NCBI GenBank assembly: GCA_048262655.1
Contig: JBLXEY010000001.1
Span: 186,001-250,000, forward strand
Reading direction: 5' to 3'
DNA: 64,000 nt
Origin: JABMNT01 sp048262655
GTDB lineage: Bacteria; Pseudomonadota; Alphaproteobacteria; Rhodospirillales; Casp-alpha2
The notes beneath the pieces are model-generated. The model was given only the letters and a program-made list of their open reading frames with translations, was not told the origin of the DNA and ran no database searches. Shown here piece after piece: positions 8,358 to 17,207 of the stretch; position 1 is the first letter of the stretch, and each line of letters opens with the position of its first letter. The translations under genes were made by a program, and so were the position numbers.

Positions 8358-9116
8358 ATGACGAACCCCGACAAACCCTTCGCTGGTCGCGTGGCGATTA
8401 TCTCTGGCGCGGCGCGCAACATTGGCAAGACAATTGCCTTGCGTCTGGCGAGCGAGGGTGCAGCTGTTGTTGTCAATGCGGTACAAGACCGAGAAGCTGC
8501 AGATGCGGTTGCTCACGAAATATCAGAAGCCGGCGGTCAAGCCATGGCCCACGTCGGAGATGTCACCGATCCTGAGACAGTAAAGAAAATGGTCGACATG
8601 GCCGCCGCAGCGTTTGGACGCATTGACATACTGGTTAGCAATGCATCGGTCAGAGGACAAAAGCCGATTGAAGAAATGACGTTAGAGGAATGGCACCGCG
8701 TTCTTGCGGTGCCGCTAGACGGCGCTTTTTTATTATCAAAAGCCTGTCTCCCGCATATGAAAAAACAAGGTTCCGGCCGGATCATTACGCTTGGTGGTAT
8801 TTCGGCTTACATCGGAACAAAAAATCGGGTGCATCTTCTTACCGCAAAGGCAGGTCTCGTTGGTTTCACCCGTGGTCTGGCGGCCGAAGTCGCCAACAGC
8901 GGCATCACGTGCAATGTTGTATCGCCCGGTCACATTGACACCGATCGCCCCGCTTCCGCCGGTGCTCGCCCGACCATTGCGGTCCAGCCGCCCGTTAACC
9001 GGATGGGCTTGCCTGAAGAAATCGCAAGTATGGTTCGCTATTTATGCTTGCCGGAGGCTGCCTATATTACCGGACAAACCCTGCACGTAAACGGGGGCCT
9101 TTATATGGGGGTCTAG
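8358..9116 (+). CDS. Short-chain dehydrogenase/reductase family protein, catalytic Tyr absent
   Basis: A 252-residue SDR-fold protein. The cofactor loop is SGAARNIG (16-23), the adenine-site Asp is in GDVTD (67-71), and SNAS at 94-97 replaces the usual NNAG. The expected Ser149 and Lys164 are present, but the YxxxK tyrosine position is Leu160 (HLLTAK). Classical SDRs need that Tyr for hydride transfer. Either a neighbouring residue substitutes (His159 or Tyr151), or this is a lyase, isomerase or binding protein on an SDR scaffold. The C-terminus ends with the usual ITGQTLHVNGG segment. AGGAGAAG precedes the ATG. It follows the crotonase gene by 24 bases. Confidence 0.85.
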   Translation: MTNPDKPFAGRVAIISGAARNIGKTIALRLASEGAAVVVNAVQDREAADAVAHEISEAGGQAMAHVGDVTDPETVKKMVDMAAAAFGRIDILVSNASVRGQKPIEEMTLEEWHRVLAVPLDGAFLLSKACLPHMKKQGSGRIITLGGISAYIGTKNRVHLLTAKAGLVGFTRGLAAEVANSGITCNVVSPGHIDTDRPASAGARPTIAVQPPVNRMGLPEEIASMVRYLCLPEAAYITGQTLHVNGGLYMGV

Positions 9117-9152
9117 CGCCCTTTATCTTGCCAAATTATCGCGAAAGAATTC

Positions 9153-9198
9153 ATTCGTGACTGAGCTGCATTGTGACAGTGCGGTCTCAGTCACGAAT
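9153..9198. terminator. 13-bp inverted repeat between convergent genes
   Basis: A perfect 13-base inverted repeat (ATTCGTGACTGAG at 9153-9165, its complement at 9186-9198) encloses a 20-base loop. A weaker GGTCTC/GAGACC pair lies at 9210-9232. It sits between the stops of the convergent SDR and M81 genes, where a shared terminator is expected. There is no T-run on either side, so Rho-independent termination is uncertain; mRNA 3'-end protection or a protein site are alternatives. Confidence 0.5.
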
Positions 9199-9254
9199 AA
9201 AATTGAATTGGTCTCTATGCTTTGAATGAGACCGTGGTGTAACCGTAATAAATG

Positions 9255-10787
9255 CTAACCCCAGTTAGGCCCCGACCAGGTTGCGTCTTCATCTAGCGGA
9301 TAGACGGGTCTGGGGAGACCTTTGAAGTCGAAATTACTTAGAACCGGTGATGTGAGCCCGGGAGCGTCTACTTCAAAGACACGGTCTGGCGAGAAGAACT
9401 CATCAAATCCCGCACGGAAATGCCCTCGCGATTTAACGACCACTGAACGGGCATCCGCTATATTCAGGCCGAACAACTCAAAGATCATGGGATCTGCACC
9501 TTGTTTGCGGTGTGTGCCGACAACGATCTGTATGCCGCCAACACGGATGAGCGCCGACGTGCCAATGCTAATGGCCCTTCCGGCCCAAATACCGCGTCGT
9601 CCAACCATTTCTCCGTTGGAGACTTTTTCGACGACCACTTCTGCTTCTATCGGTTTTGAATATTGGCTCTCCGTCTTCGCATTAAAGGTCGCAACAAAAG
9701 ACGCCCCTTCACCTGCATGATGTGCTGCCTCAGCGAGCGCCGGATCAATAAACACGCCGAACAAAACACCCTTTGCATCCGCATCTATTAAAGACTTCAA
9801 AACGTAGGTTGTATTGCCGCGACCACCGCCGCCGGGATTATCAGCAACATCAGCAAAAATCTGTGCCGGGCGCGATGGGTCGTCGCCATTGCTCACCATC
9901 ATCTCGGTCGCATCAGAAACAGAGGTCAGTACTTTTTTAAACCGTGTCCGCATGTCCCAGGCCCGCGTCGCAATGTCTTCTGCCAACGCGCGTGCAGCAT
10001 CAAGATCATTCCGGGCCGTGACGATCGTTGCTATGCCATTCATCGGAGTATCACCATAAGCAAAGCCAGCAACGACAGATACATTGGCTATTTTATCTGA
10101 CTTGGCTTTTTGACCATAACGGATGAGATCTGCATAAGGGCCTTCAGCAGTCAATAAGGTCACCGTTGGGGCAACCAAGGGCAATCGAATAAAGGCGACC
10201 TTCGGCCGCATTCCATTCCAGATATCGATCATCAACTCGCAGGCTTCTTCCGCTCGTGGTTTTTGATCAACATGGGGATTTGTCCGGTAAGAAATAAGAA
10301 CATCCGTATTTTCGACCATTTTCTCTGAAATGTTGGCATGTAAATCAAGCGTAGCGAGGATCGGAACGTCAGGGCCGACGATACGGCGCACAACTGCAAA
10401 CAAATCGCCATCCGGATCATGGCTTTCAGTTCCGGTCATCGCGCCATGCTCCGCAATATAGACACCATCGAGCGGCATTGCCTCTTTCAGGCGTCGCTCC
10501 ATGTCCGCACAGGTTCGCTCGAAAAATGCCTGATCAATGGGCCCCCCGGGTTCCGCTGCAGTAACAACGATGGGCGCCGCTTCCCAGTTCTGACCGGAGG
10601 CTTCCATCGCTTTATAGAAAGATGCTATTTCAGCGGGCAGGCGGCCATTGGGCAGCGCGATATCGTCCAGAATTTCCTGTCCGGATAAATAGCAAAGCGT
10701 GCGGAAATCCTGCTCGGAAGAAACCGGGGCAAAGTTATTGCTTTCCAACAAAAAACCCATCAGGGCAACGCGTTTTTTGGCCGTCAT
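9255..10787 (-). CDS. M81 family metallopeptidase (MlrC-like)
   Basis: A 510-residue protein of the M81/MlrC family, named after the enzyme that breaks linear microcystin peptides. The N-terminal catalytic domain spans about 1-295 and the MlrC C-terminal domain the rest. Likely metal ligands are Asp148 and His150 in TLDLHANIS and His172 in TNPHVD; EHGAM at 113-117 is also conserved. The usual N-terminal HETNTF-type motif reads LESNNF here, so one conserved His is lost. The gene lies 71 bases downstream of the end of a peptide-type ABC importer operon on the same strand, with a terminator between. Import followed by hydrolysis of an unusual peptide or amide is a reasonable inference. Confidence 0.88.
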   Translation of the reverse strand: MTAKKRVALMGFLLESNNFAPVSSEQDFRTLCYLSGQEILDDIALPNGRLPAEIASFYKAMEASGQNWEAAPIVVTAAEPGGPIDQAFFERTCADMERRLKEAMPLDGVYIAEHGAMTGTESHDPDGDLFAVVRRIVGPDVPILATLDLHANISEKMVENTDVLISYRTNPHVDQKPRAEEACELMIDIWNGMRPKVAFIRLPLVAPTVTLLTAEGPYADLIRYGQKAKSDKIANVSVVAGFAYGDTPMNGIATIVTARNDLDAARALAEDIATRAWDMRTRFKKVLTSVSDATEMMVSNGDDPSRPAQIFADVADNPGGGGRGNTTYVLKSLIDADAKGVLFGVFIDPALAEAAHHAGEGASFVATFNAKTESQYSKPIEAEVVVEKVSNGEMVGRRGIWAGRAISIGTSALIRVGGIQIVVGTHRKQGADPMIFELFGLNIADARSVVVKSRGHFRAGFDEFFSPDRVFEVDAPGLTSPVLSNFDFKGLPRPVYPLDEDATWSGPNWG

Positions 10788-10805
10788 TTAAAGCTCTCCA
10801 GACAT

Positions 10806-10842
10806 AAAAAAAAGCGCGGACAAAATGTCCGCGCTTTTTATA
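10806..10842 (-). terminator. Rho-independent terminator of the ABC importer operon
   Basis: A 14-base stem (AAAAAGCGCGGACA paired with its complement, 10809-10822 and 10826-10839) with a 3-base loop. Read on the minus strand it is followed by a run of T residues. It lies 20 bases past the stop of the last permease gene and before the M81 gene, separating the two transcripts. Confidence 0.9.
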
Positions 10843-10858
10843 TACACGATGTTTCAGA

Positions 10859-11761
10859 TTATTGGGATCTAAGTTTGGGATCCAGCGTATCACGAACGCC
10901 ATCACCAAACAGATTGAAACCGAACACAGCCAGACTAATCGCAATTCCTGGCCAAATGGCAACCCAAGGAGCACTTTCAGCATATTCTTCTGCACCACCT
11001 TGGAGCATCAGCCCCCAAGCCGCTGTTGGCTCCTGCACCCCCATTCCCAGATAAGACAAAGAAGCCTCGAGCAAAATTGCCTGTCCGAGGAATGACGTCA
11101 ACATAATCAAAAACGGAGCCATCACGTTCGGCACCATATGCCGCATGATAATTCGTGAATGGCTAAATCCAAGCGCACGAGCCGCGTCGACATAGGGAAT
11201 TTCGCGAATGGCAAGCGCGTTCGATCTCACAACGCGCGCGCACTGCGGCACAAAAGGTATGGTGATGGCAATGATAACGTTCTCAACTCCCGGCCCTAAC
11301 GTGGCGACAACAGCAAGCGCCAAAATAATAAGGGGGAATGCCATGATCACATCAACAACACGCTGGATGATCAGATCAAACATGCCGCCAAAATAAGCAC
11401 TGGCGACACCCAGAACCAAACCAAGAGTAGACCCAATGATCGCGCAGGTGAAACCGACAAAGAGTGCCGTACGAGCGCCATAAATAATTCGGGTTAATAA
11501 ATCCCGGCCAAATTGATCTGTGCCGAGAAAGAAAGCCTCGCCTGGCGCTTCCAACATAAACTCCAGATTATTTTCTTCCGGATCAATCGTCGTAATCAGA
11601 TCGGCAAAAACCGCCATAAAGATCATTGCCAGAACAATTGCTGCGCCAAAAGTTGCTAGCGGTTGCTTGCGCAGCATCGTCATCATGGCCTCCATCATGG
11701 GGCCTTTAGCCGGGGCTTCCTCGCTCGTCGCTTCATTTTGAGCTTCAGATACAGTCGTCAT
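10859..11761 (-). CDS. ABC transporter permease, DppC/OppC type
   Basis: A 300-residue inner-membrane permease of a dipeptide/oligopeptide-type ABC importer. After a hydrophilic N-terminus it has a first membrane segment at about 37-58. The LGTDQFGRDLLTRIIYGAR signature of DppC-type permeases follows at 79-97, then several more membrane segments. The EAA loop, which contacts the ATPase, reads YVDAARALGFS...HMVPN. The long frame extends upstream, but the ATG at 11761 lies 13 bases after the partner permease gene and gives the usual length. It would form a heterodimeric channel with the 11775-12746 product. It is the last gene of the five-gene importer operon. Confidence 0.92.
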   Translation of the reverse strand: MTTVSEAQNEATSEEAPAKGPMMEAMMTMLRKQPLATFGAAIVLAMIFMAVFADLITTIDPEENNLEFMLEAPGEAFFLGTDQFGRDLLTRIIYGARTALFVGFTCAIIGSTLGLVLGVASAYFGGMFDLIIQRVVDVIMAFPLIILALAVVATLGPGVENVIIAITIPFVPQCARVVRSNALAIREIPYVDAARALGFSHSRIIMRHMVPNVMAPFLIMLTSFLGQAILLEASLSYLGMGVQEPTAAWGLMLQGGAEEYAESAPWVAIWPGIAISLAVFGFNLFGDGVRDTLDPKLRSQ

Positions 11762-11774
11762 GTTTTCTGGTCCC

Positions 11775-12746
11775 TTAACTATAGCGAATGCGCGGATCAA
11801 GCCACGCATAGAGGATATCAACAAAGAAGTTGGTAACAACGAAGATCAAAACCACAAGCATGACCAATTGCTGGGTCATGTTAAAGTCTTGGGCACCAAC
11901 AGATTCCACAAACAGTCGTCCAAGGCCGTTCAGATTGAAGACCTGTTCCGTCACAACCAGTCCGCCCATCAAAAACGCAAACTCGATACTAATGACGGTA
12001 ACAACTGGAAGCAGGGCATTCTTCAAGGCATGGCGATTGATAATCACCTTCTCTAGCAGGCCTTTGGCGCGTGCGGTCCGCACATAGTCTTCGCGCAGAA
12101 CTTCCAAAAGCGCCGAGCGGGTCATCCGGGTGGCGACGGCAGAATAACGATAGCCTGTCGCAACGGCTGGCCAGATGAGTTGGGAAATGTTCCACACAGG
12201 ATCTTCCCAAAGCGGTTTAAATTCAATAGGGGGCATCCACGGTTCACCCAGTATTTCCTGGGTTCCAATCAAAAGGCCCAAAATAATCAAGATCCCTAAC
12301 CAGAAGGAAGGCATCGCAATGCCGGCAATAGAAAAGCCGCGCACAACATAATCGATCCAGGTGTTTTGCTTCACGGCTGAGATAATGCCAAACGGAATGG
12401 CAATAATAACGGCGACGGCGGTCGCCATGATCGCGACTTGCAAAGTCAAATGGAAACGAAGCCCGATCTCATGTGTAATCGGCGCGCCGGTCCACATGGA
12501 ATTACCCAAATCAAAGGTTACATAACCCCAGATAAAGTCAAAGAACTGAAGCATGATGTGTTTATCAAGGCCCAGATCAGCACGGCACAATGCAATTTCT
12601 GCCGGATCTGCGTACAAACCTGTACCTGCAAGCCTGATTTCACAGACATCTCCCGGTACAAGCCGGAGAAGGAAAAAGACCAGTATCGCTGCACCCAATA
12701 GGGTTGGCAGCAGCAAGAAAAGGCGTTTGATTAGGTATTTAATCAT
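11775..12746 (-). CDS. ABC transporter permease, DppB/OppB type
   Basis: A 323-residue inner-membrane permease. It starts with the typical first membrane helix (about 9-31, ending FFLLRLVPGD) and carries a large periplasmic loop before the remaining helices. The EAA loop EDYVRTARAKGL...HALKNALLP is clear. It pairs with the DppC-type permease directly downstream. A hairpin at 12786-12816 separates it from the substrate-binding protein gene upstream, as is common in such operons, where binding protein is made in excess over permease. Confidence 0.92.
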   Translation of the reverse strand: MIKYLIKRLFLLLPTLLGAAILVFFLLRLVPGDVCEIRLAGTGLYADPAEIALCRADLGLDKHIMLQFFDFIWGYVTFDLGNSMWTGAPITHEIGLRFHLTLQVAIMATAVAVIIAIPFGIISAVKQNTWIDYVVRGFSIAGIAMPSFWLGILIILGLLIGTQEILGEPWMPPIEFKPLWEDPVWNISQLIWPAVATGYRYSAVATRMTRSALLEVLREDYVRTARAKGLLEKVIINRHALKNALLPVVTVISIEFAFLMGGLVVTEQVFNLNGLGRLFVESVGAQDFNMTQQLVMLVVLIFVVTNFFVDILYAWLDPRIRYS

Positions 12747-12785
12747 AAAAACGGACCCAAGGCGCTCAAAATTTTTAAAGAATAA

Positions 12786-12816
12786 ATCTCACCTGCCAAA
12801 CTGCGACAGGTGAGAT
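12786..12816 (-). terminator. Intra-operon hairpin after the substrate-binding protein gene
   Basis: A perfect 10-base stem (ATCTCACCTG with its complement) and 11-base loop, 23 bases past the stop of the binding-protein gene and upstream of the permease genes. There is no strong T-run on the minus strand. I read it as a partial terminator or mRNA-stabilising stem that sets binding-protein excess. Confidence 0.6.
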
Positions 12817-12838
12817 CCATTTTCTCAACAATGGTGGA

Positions 12839-14449
12839 TTATTTATCCAACCAAACGTTATCCAAGTGTTGGTTCAAATAGTGACTAGGAGCAATCTTCC
12901 ATCCCTTCATGTAGGAACGGTGAGGATTGATCTTGTACCACCACAAGGAAATCATCATGCGAGCTTCGTCAGAAAGCGCACGCTTTTCGTACTCACGAAT
13001 TAGGCGACGCTGCTCTGCTTCATCACCAGACTGAAGAATTTTGTTATATGTATCTTCAAGCGGTTGATCCGTGTAGGAGCCATAGTTGTTTCCGGCTGAT
13101 CCAAGGAACTTGGTGATATCTGCAATCGGGTTGATCACGGACTGACAGTTAAAGTCTAATGAAACGTCAAAGGTCTTCTTTTTGCGCAACACGTCATAGA
13201 ACACAGGTGTTGGATTTACCTGCTGTTTGACTTTCATACCTGTCTTTTTCCACTGATCTATCATCCACGTGCCAACAACTTTGTATGGCTGATCAACGCC
13301 ACGATTGTGGAGCGTAAATTCAAGACCAGACACACCGGCTTCCGCAAGCAGTTTATTCGCTTCAGCACGAGCCGCTTTGATATCCGTTCCGTAACCTTTC
13401 AGCTGTGTCAGTTCATCTTTCGTCGCCGCAAGTTTGTGACTAGGGAAGACAACGCCGCCAACGGTTTTAACAATCGCGATTCGCGACAAGTATTTAGAAC
13501 CCGACCAACGATCAAGTCCAAGTGTCAAAGCTTGACGAACACGTGTATCGTCGAACGGCTTGATTTTATGGTTTGGTGTCGCAAGCAACACGCAGTTCCA
13601 ATCACTTTCCTGAACCGTAATTTTTTTGCCGAGAGCTTTGACTAAATCATCACGCGCTTTCGGTGGGAAACCTCGGAATTCAGCAGCAGCACGATCGCCA
13701 CGAATAGCCTGAATACTCAGAGCCATTTTTGCGGATGTAATTGCCTTAAAGCCATCCAGGTACGGGTGACCTGCGTGGTGATAATCGGGGTTTTTAATAC
13801 CTTCAAGAAACGCCCCTTTTTGATGCTGAACGAACTTGAAAGCACCTGAGCCGTTGATGTTTGACTTGTGCCAAGTGTAGCCATGTGCATCCAGATCATC
13901 TTTGGAATAAACAAAGTTAAATGGCGTAGCCAAAGCAGGAATGAAGCTGCCTGTTGGGAACTTCAATTTAAAGACAACCGTACTTTCGTCCGGAGTGGTA
14001 ATTGATTCTACCGCTCTGAAGAAAGACTTACGTGCACTTGCCACACCGTCCGGCGGGAAAACGATTTTATCGAAAGTTGCCTTAACATCTTCAGACGTCA
14101 AATCGCTGCCATCGTGGAACTTAACACCAGACTGCAACTTAAATGTATACTTTGTGCCACCTTCGGTCGGTGTGGGAACATCGCCAACGCAAAGATCACA
14201 GACAAAGTCACTCGGGTCTGATGGGTTATCAGGATTTACCCGAATGAGCAGGCTGTAAAACGGACGCACGCGATGAATCATCGCGTAAGTTGTCTCAATA
14301 TGACCATCATAACTCGGCGCTTTGCCAGGCACGACAAAATCTAATGTGCCTCCCATCTTTGGTGTTTCTGCATTTGCAGCGCTCGCGCCCAGGGCTAGTC
14401 CAGCCCCGACAGCGAGAGATGCTGCAAATTTGGTATAGGTATTTTTCAT
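12839..14449 (-). CDS. ABC transporter substrate-binding protein, family 5 (peptide/nickel type)
   Basis: A 536-residue periplasmic binding protein. The signal peptide covers about 27 residues and ends ANA before ETPKMGG. The mature protein has the family-5 features: an N-terminal GGTLDFVV strand, the KYTFKLQSGVKFHDGSDLTSEDV-like region near 100, and a long two-lobe fold. It captures a peptide or similar organic solute for the DppB/C/D/F components encoded around it. It lies 73 bases downstream of the ATPase genes, which are first in the operon, an order opposite to the usual binding-protein-first arrangement. The ligand cannot be told from sequence; opines, glutathione and peptides are all known for this family. 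Confidence 0.92.
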   Translation of the reverse strand: MKNTYTKFAASLAVGAGLALGASAANAETPKMGGTLDFVVPGKAPSYDGHIETTYAMIHRVRPFYSLLIRVNPDNPSDPSDFVCDLCVGDVPTPTEGGTKYTFKLQSGVKFHDGSDLTSEDVKATFDKIVFPPDGVASARKSFFRAVESITTPDESTVVFKLKFPTGSFIPALATPFNFVYSKDDLDAHGYTWHKSNINGSGAFKFVQHQKGAFLEGIKNPDYHHAGHPYLDGFKAITSAKMALSIQAIRGDRAAAEFRGFPPKARDDLVKALGKKITVQESDWNCVLLATPNHKIKPFDDTRVRQALTLGLDRWSGSKYLSRIAIVKTVGGVVFPSHKLAATKDELTQLKGYGTDIKAARAEANKLLAEAGVSGLEFTLHNRGVDQPYKVVGTWMIDQWKKTGMKVKQQVNPTPVFYDVLRKKKTFDVSLDFNCQSVINPIADITKFLGSAGNNYGSYTDQPLEDTYNKILQSGDEAEQRRLIREYEKRALSDEARMMISLWWYKINPHRSYMKGWKIAPSHYLNQHLDNVWLDK

Positions 14450-14522
14450 CTACATTCTCCCTTTCGATTTCAAAGGAACCTCCCAAGTTCCCGATTTCAT
14501 GCTTCACCCTTTAAGCGGATGC

Positions 14523-15554
14523 TCACACCTCTGTACAAGCCACCCAGTGACCTGGTTTTACTTCTCTAAATTCTGGAACATTTTGACTACAGCTCGCGAC
14601 CGCCTTTTCACAACGTGGATGGAATACACATCCGGTAGGCGGATTCATCGGGCTTGGGATTTCTCCCTTAACAATCTTGTGTGCTCTGCTGTTTTCCAGA
14701 TCCGGATCAGGGATCGGAACCGCTTCCAACAAGGCTTGTGTGTAAGGATGCACGGGATTGTCATACAATTCATCACAGTCCGCCAACTCAACCATGTTAC
14801 CCAGATACATAACCGCAACACGGTGGCAGATATGACGAACAACGCTCAAATCATGCGAGATGAAAAGATAAGTCAGCCCAAATTCTTCACGCAAATCTTC
14901 GAGTAGATTAATAACCTGCGCCTGAATGGACACGTCGAGAGCCGAAACAGCTTCATCACAGATAATAAATTCAGGGTTCATAGCCAGCGCGCGCGCGATG
15001 CCTACACGCTGCCGTTGTCCACCGGACATTTCATGCGGATAGCGCTCTGCAAAGTTTGTCTTAAGGCCGCACTTGACCAGCAACTCGAGCACCCGCGCCC
15101 GTCTTTCGGTCGGGTCATCGATGATCCCATGCACCATCATTGGCTCAGCGATAATTTCACCAATCGTCATACGGGGGTTTAGAGAGCTGAAGGGATCTTG
15201 AAAAATGATCTGAATTTTCTTGCGAAACTCAACCATCTCACGAGAATCCAGCTTTGTCAGATCGGTTCCCTCGTAGAGAATCTCGCCATCCGTCGCCTGC
15301 TCCAGTTGCAGCATACAACGACCCGTCGTCGTTTTGCCGCAACCTGACTCACCGACCAGACCTAAGGTTTCGCCTCTTTTAATTTGAAAGCTTACCCCGT
15401 TAACCGCTTTTACGGAGGCGATGACCCGATGAATAAACACACCTTCCGTTACCGGAAAGAACATCTTCAGGTCTTTGACTTCAACTAAAACTTCTTCGGT
15501 ATGACTGCCACGGAATTGGGCATCATCGCGAACTGCTGTCTCTGTCGCGCTCAT
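14523..15554 (-). CDS. ABC transporter ATP-binding protein, DppF/OppF type
   Basis: A 343-residue cytoplasmic ATPase. Walker A is GESGCGKTT at 68-76. The ABC signature MSGGQRQRVGIARAL and Walker B FIICDEAVSALD follow in order, and the H-loop is FISHDLSVV. The C-terminal oligopeptide/dipeptide transporter extension holds the cysteine cluster GCVFHPRCEKAVASC...ACTEV typical of DppF/OppF. Its ATG overlaps the stop of the preceding ATPase gene by 4 bases, so the two subunits are translationally coupled and presumably form the heterodimeric motor. Confidence 0.93.
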   Translation of the reverse strand: MSATETAVRDDAQFRGSHTEEVLVEVKDLKMFFPVTEGVFIHRVIASVKAVNGVSFQIKRGETLGLVGESGCGKTTTGRCMLQLEQATDGEILYEGTDLTKLDSREMVEFRKKIQIIFQDPFSSLNPRMTIGEIIAEPMMVHGIIDDPTERRARVLELLVKCGLKTNFAERYPHEMSGGQRQRVGIARALAMNPEFIICDEAVSALDVSIQAQVINLLEDLREEFGLTYLFISHDLSVVRHICHRVAVMYLGNMVELADCDELYDNPVHPYTQALLEAVPIPDPDLENSRAHKIVKGEIPSPMNPPTGCVFHPRCEKAVASCSQNVPEFREVKPGHWVACTEV

Positions 15555-16540
15555 GATGCCTTCTCCTGTAGATTATCTTTTTCCCAGCATGCCGCAAATT
15601 GACTTTCACTGACCTGTTGAAGCGGCGGATAGTCTTGCGCGCACTTGTCCGTTGCAAAACGGCAGCGGGCGCGGAACGAACATCCCCCATCAAGCTGCGA
15701 CAAATCAGGCGGTTGCCCGTCAACCGGATCAAGCTTGGCTTGCCTGGCCTGATCCATTCTCGGAACGGACTTAAGGAGGGCCAAGGTATAAGGGTGCTTG
15801 GGGTTGTAATAAATATCACGCGCTGAACCGGATTCAATAATGCGCCCCGCATACATGACGTTAACCCGATCTGCATATCGCGCAACAACACCCAGGTTAT
15901 GGGTGATGATAATCATGGCGACGCCGAGGCGCTTTGTCAGATCTTTCATCAACTCGAGGATCTGCGCCTGAATGGTTACATCCAAAGCGGTTGTTGGCTC
16001 ATCCGCGATGATCAGTTTTGGATCACAAGATAGCGCCATGGCGATTACGACACGTTGTCGCATCCCACCCGATAAATGATGTGGGTACTGCTCAAGGCGC
16101 CGGTCAGGTTCAGAAATTCCGACCATCCCAAGAAGTTCAATGGCACGTTCACGCGCTTTTTCTTCTGAAATGTCTGTATGCGCCATCAATGTTTCCGTCA
16201 ATTGCAAACCAATCGACAAAACCGGGTTTAGCGACGTCATGGGTTCTTGGAAGATCATCCCAATATCACGACCCCGTATATTGCGCATTTCTTCTTCGCT
16301 AAGCTTCAGGAGATCGCTGCCGTCGAAATTAATCGCGCCGCCAACAATCTTGCCCGGTGGCCAAGGAATCAGTCGAAGTATCGACATCGCGGTGACAGAT
16401 TTGCCACAGCCAGATTCCCCAACAACGGCAACCGTTTCTCCCTCATCAACAGTATATGAAACACCGTCAACAGCTTTAACAACACCGGCAGACGTGAAGA
16501 AATGCGTCTGCAGGTTCTCGATATCGAGAAGCGTGGCCAA
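15551..16540 (-). CDS. ABC transporter ATP-binding protein, DppD/OppD type
   Basis: A 329-residue ATPase and first gene of the importer operon. Walker A is GESGCGKSV at 41-49, the signature is LSGGMRQRVVIAMAL, Walker B is LIIADEPTTALD, and the H-loop is IITHNLGVV. The C-terminal extension has the family cysteines (GCSFRARCRFATDKC). It ends in a 4-base overlap with the next ATPase. The promoter should lie in the 262-base AT-rich gap shared with the divergent gene at 16803. Confidence 0.93.
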   Translation of the reverse strand: MATLLDIENLQTHFFTSAGVVKAVDGVSYTVDEGETVAVVGESGCGKSVTAMSILRLIPWPPGKIVGGAINFDGSDLLKLSEEEMRNIRGRDIGMIFQEPMTSLNPVLSIGLQLTETLMAHTDISEEKARERAIELLGMVGISEPDRRLEQYPHHLSGGMRQRVVIAMALSCDPKLIIADEPTTALDVTIQAQILELMKDLTKRLGVAMIIITHNLGVVARYADRVNVMYAGRIIESGSARDIYYNPKHPYTLALLKSVPRMDQARQAKLDPVDGQPPDLSQLDGGCSFRARCRFATDKCAQDYPPLQQVSESQFAACWEKDNLQEKAS

Positions 16541-16802
16541 AATTATCCTCCCAGATAAGGCTTATGCCTAATTCATTAAATGGGACGGTAGAGACCTAAA
16601 ATCACTCTGTCAATCCACAACCACGCACTAAATAGCATATTATTGTATTCTTTTTCTAAAAACCCTCAACATTCTCCACATAACAGAATTACCCAACTAG
16701 ATACTTAAAAGAAAATTTATTGCGTTTTCGCGTTTAATACTTGCGTAAAACTTCGTAAGACCACCAACTATCGGAATCAGATCACAGAGAGGGGTGGATG
16801 TA
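16541..16802. other. Divergent intergenic region, AT-rich
   Basis: This gap separates the importer operon (minus) from the carboxymuconolactone decarboxylase-family gene (plus). It is strongly AT-rich between about 16620 and 16750 and should contain both promoters. I see no open frame with a ribosome site and no strong inverted repeat. Confidence 0.6.
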
Positions 16803-17207
16803 ATGCCGAGTGAACAATTCCAAAGAGGACTGAAATTACGCAAGGAAGTTTTAGGTGACGCGCATGTCGAAAAATCTCTGGATATGGCAGATGACTTTAA
16901 CCGCGATTTTCAGGAGATGGTCACTGAACATGCGTGGGGAGGGAGTTGGGGACGTGGGGTTCTTACCAAACAGCAACGCAGCATCTTGAATTTGGGAATG
17001 CTGGCTGCGCTCAATCGGCCTCACGAATTTAAGCTGCATTTCAAAGGAGCGTTAACAAATGGGTTATCGCTTGCCGAGTTGCGCGAGGTCCTCATACAAA
17101 TTTCTGTTTATTGCGGTGTACCGGCGGCCATTGACGCCTTTCGCCTGGCCCGCGAAGTTTGTGAATCCGAAGGAATAGATGTCAAACATATGGATGATTT
17201 AGCATGA
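16803..17207 (+). CDS. Carboxymuconolactone decarboxylase family protein
   Basis: A 134-residue all-helical protein of the carboxymuconolactone decarboxylase (PcaC-like) family. The length and the order of segments (WGRGVLTKQQRSILNLGMLAAL, then LREVLIQISVYCGVPAAIDAF) match the gamma-CMD group. The CxxC of the AhpD peroxidase branch is absent, so a decarboxylase or lactone-handling role is favoured. I start at the ATG at 16803 behind a GGGGTGG site; a GTG three codons upstream is possible. It overlaps the dehydrogenase gene by 4 bases and is co-translated with it. The natural substrate is not evident; no other beta-ketoadipate genes are nearby. Confidence 0.85.
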   Translation: MPSEQFQRGLKLRKEVLGDAHVEKSLDMADDFNRDFQEMVTEHAWGGSWGRGVLTKQQRSILNLGMLAALNRPHEFKLHFKGALTNGLSLAELREVLIQISVYCGVPAAIDAFRLAREVCESEGIDVKHMDDLA

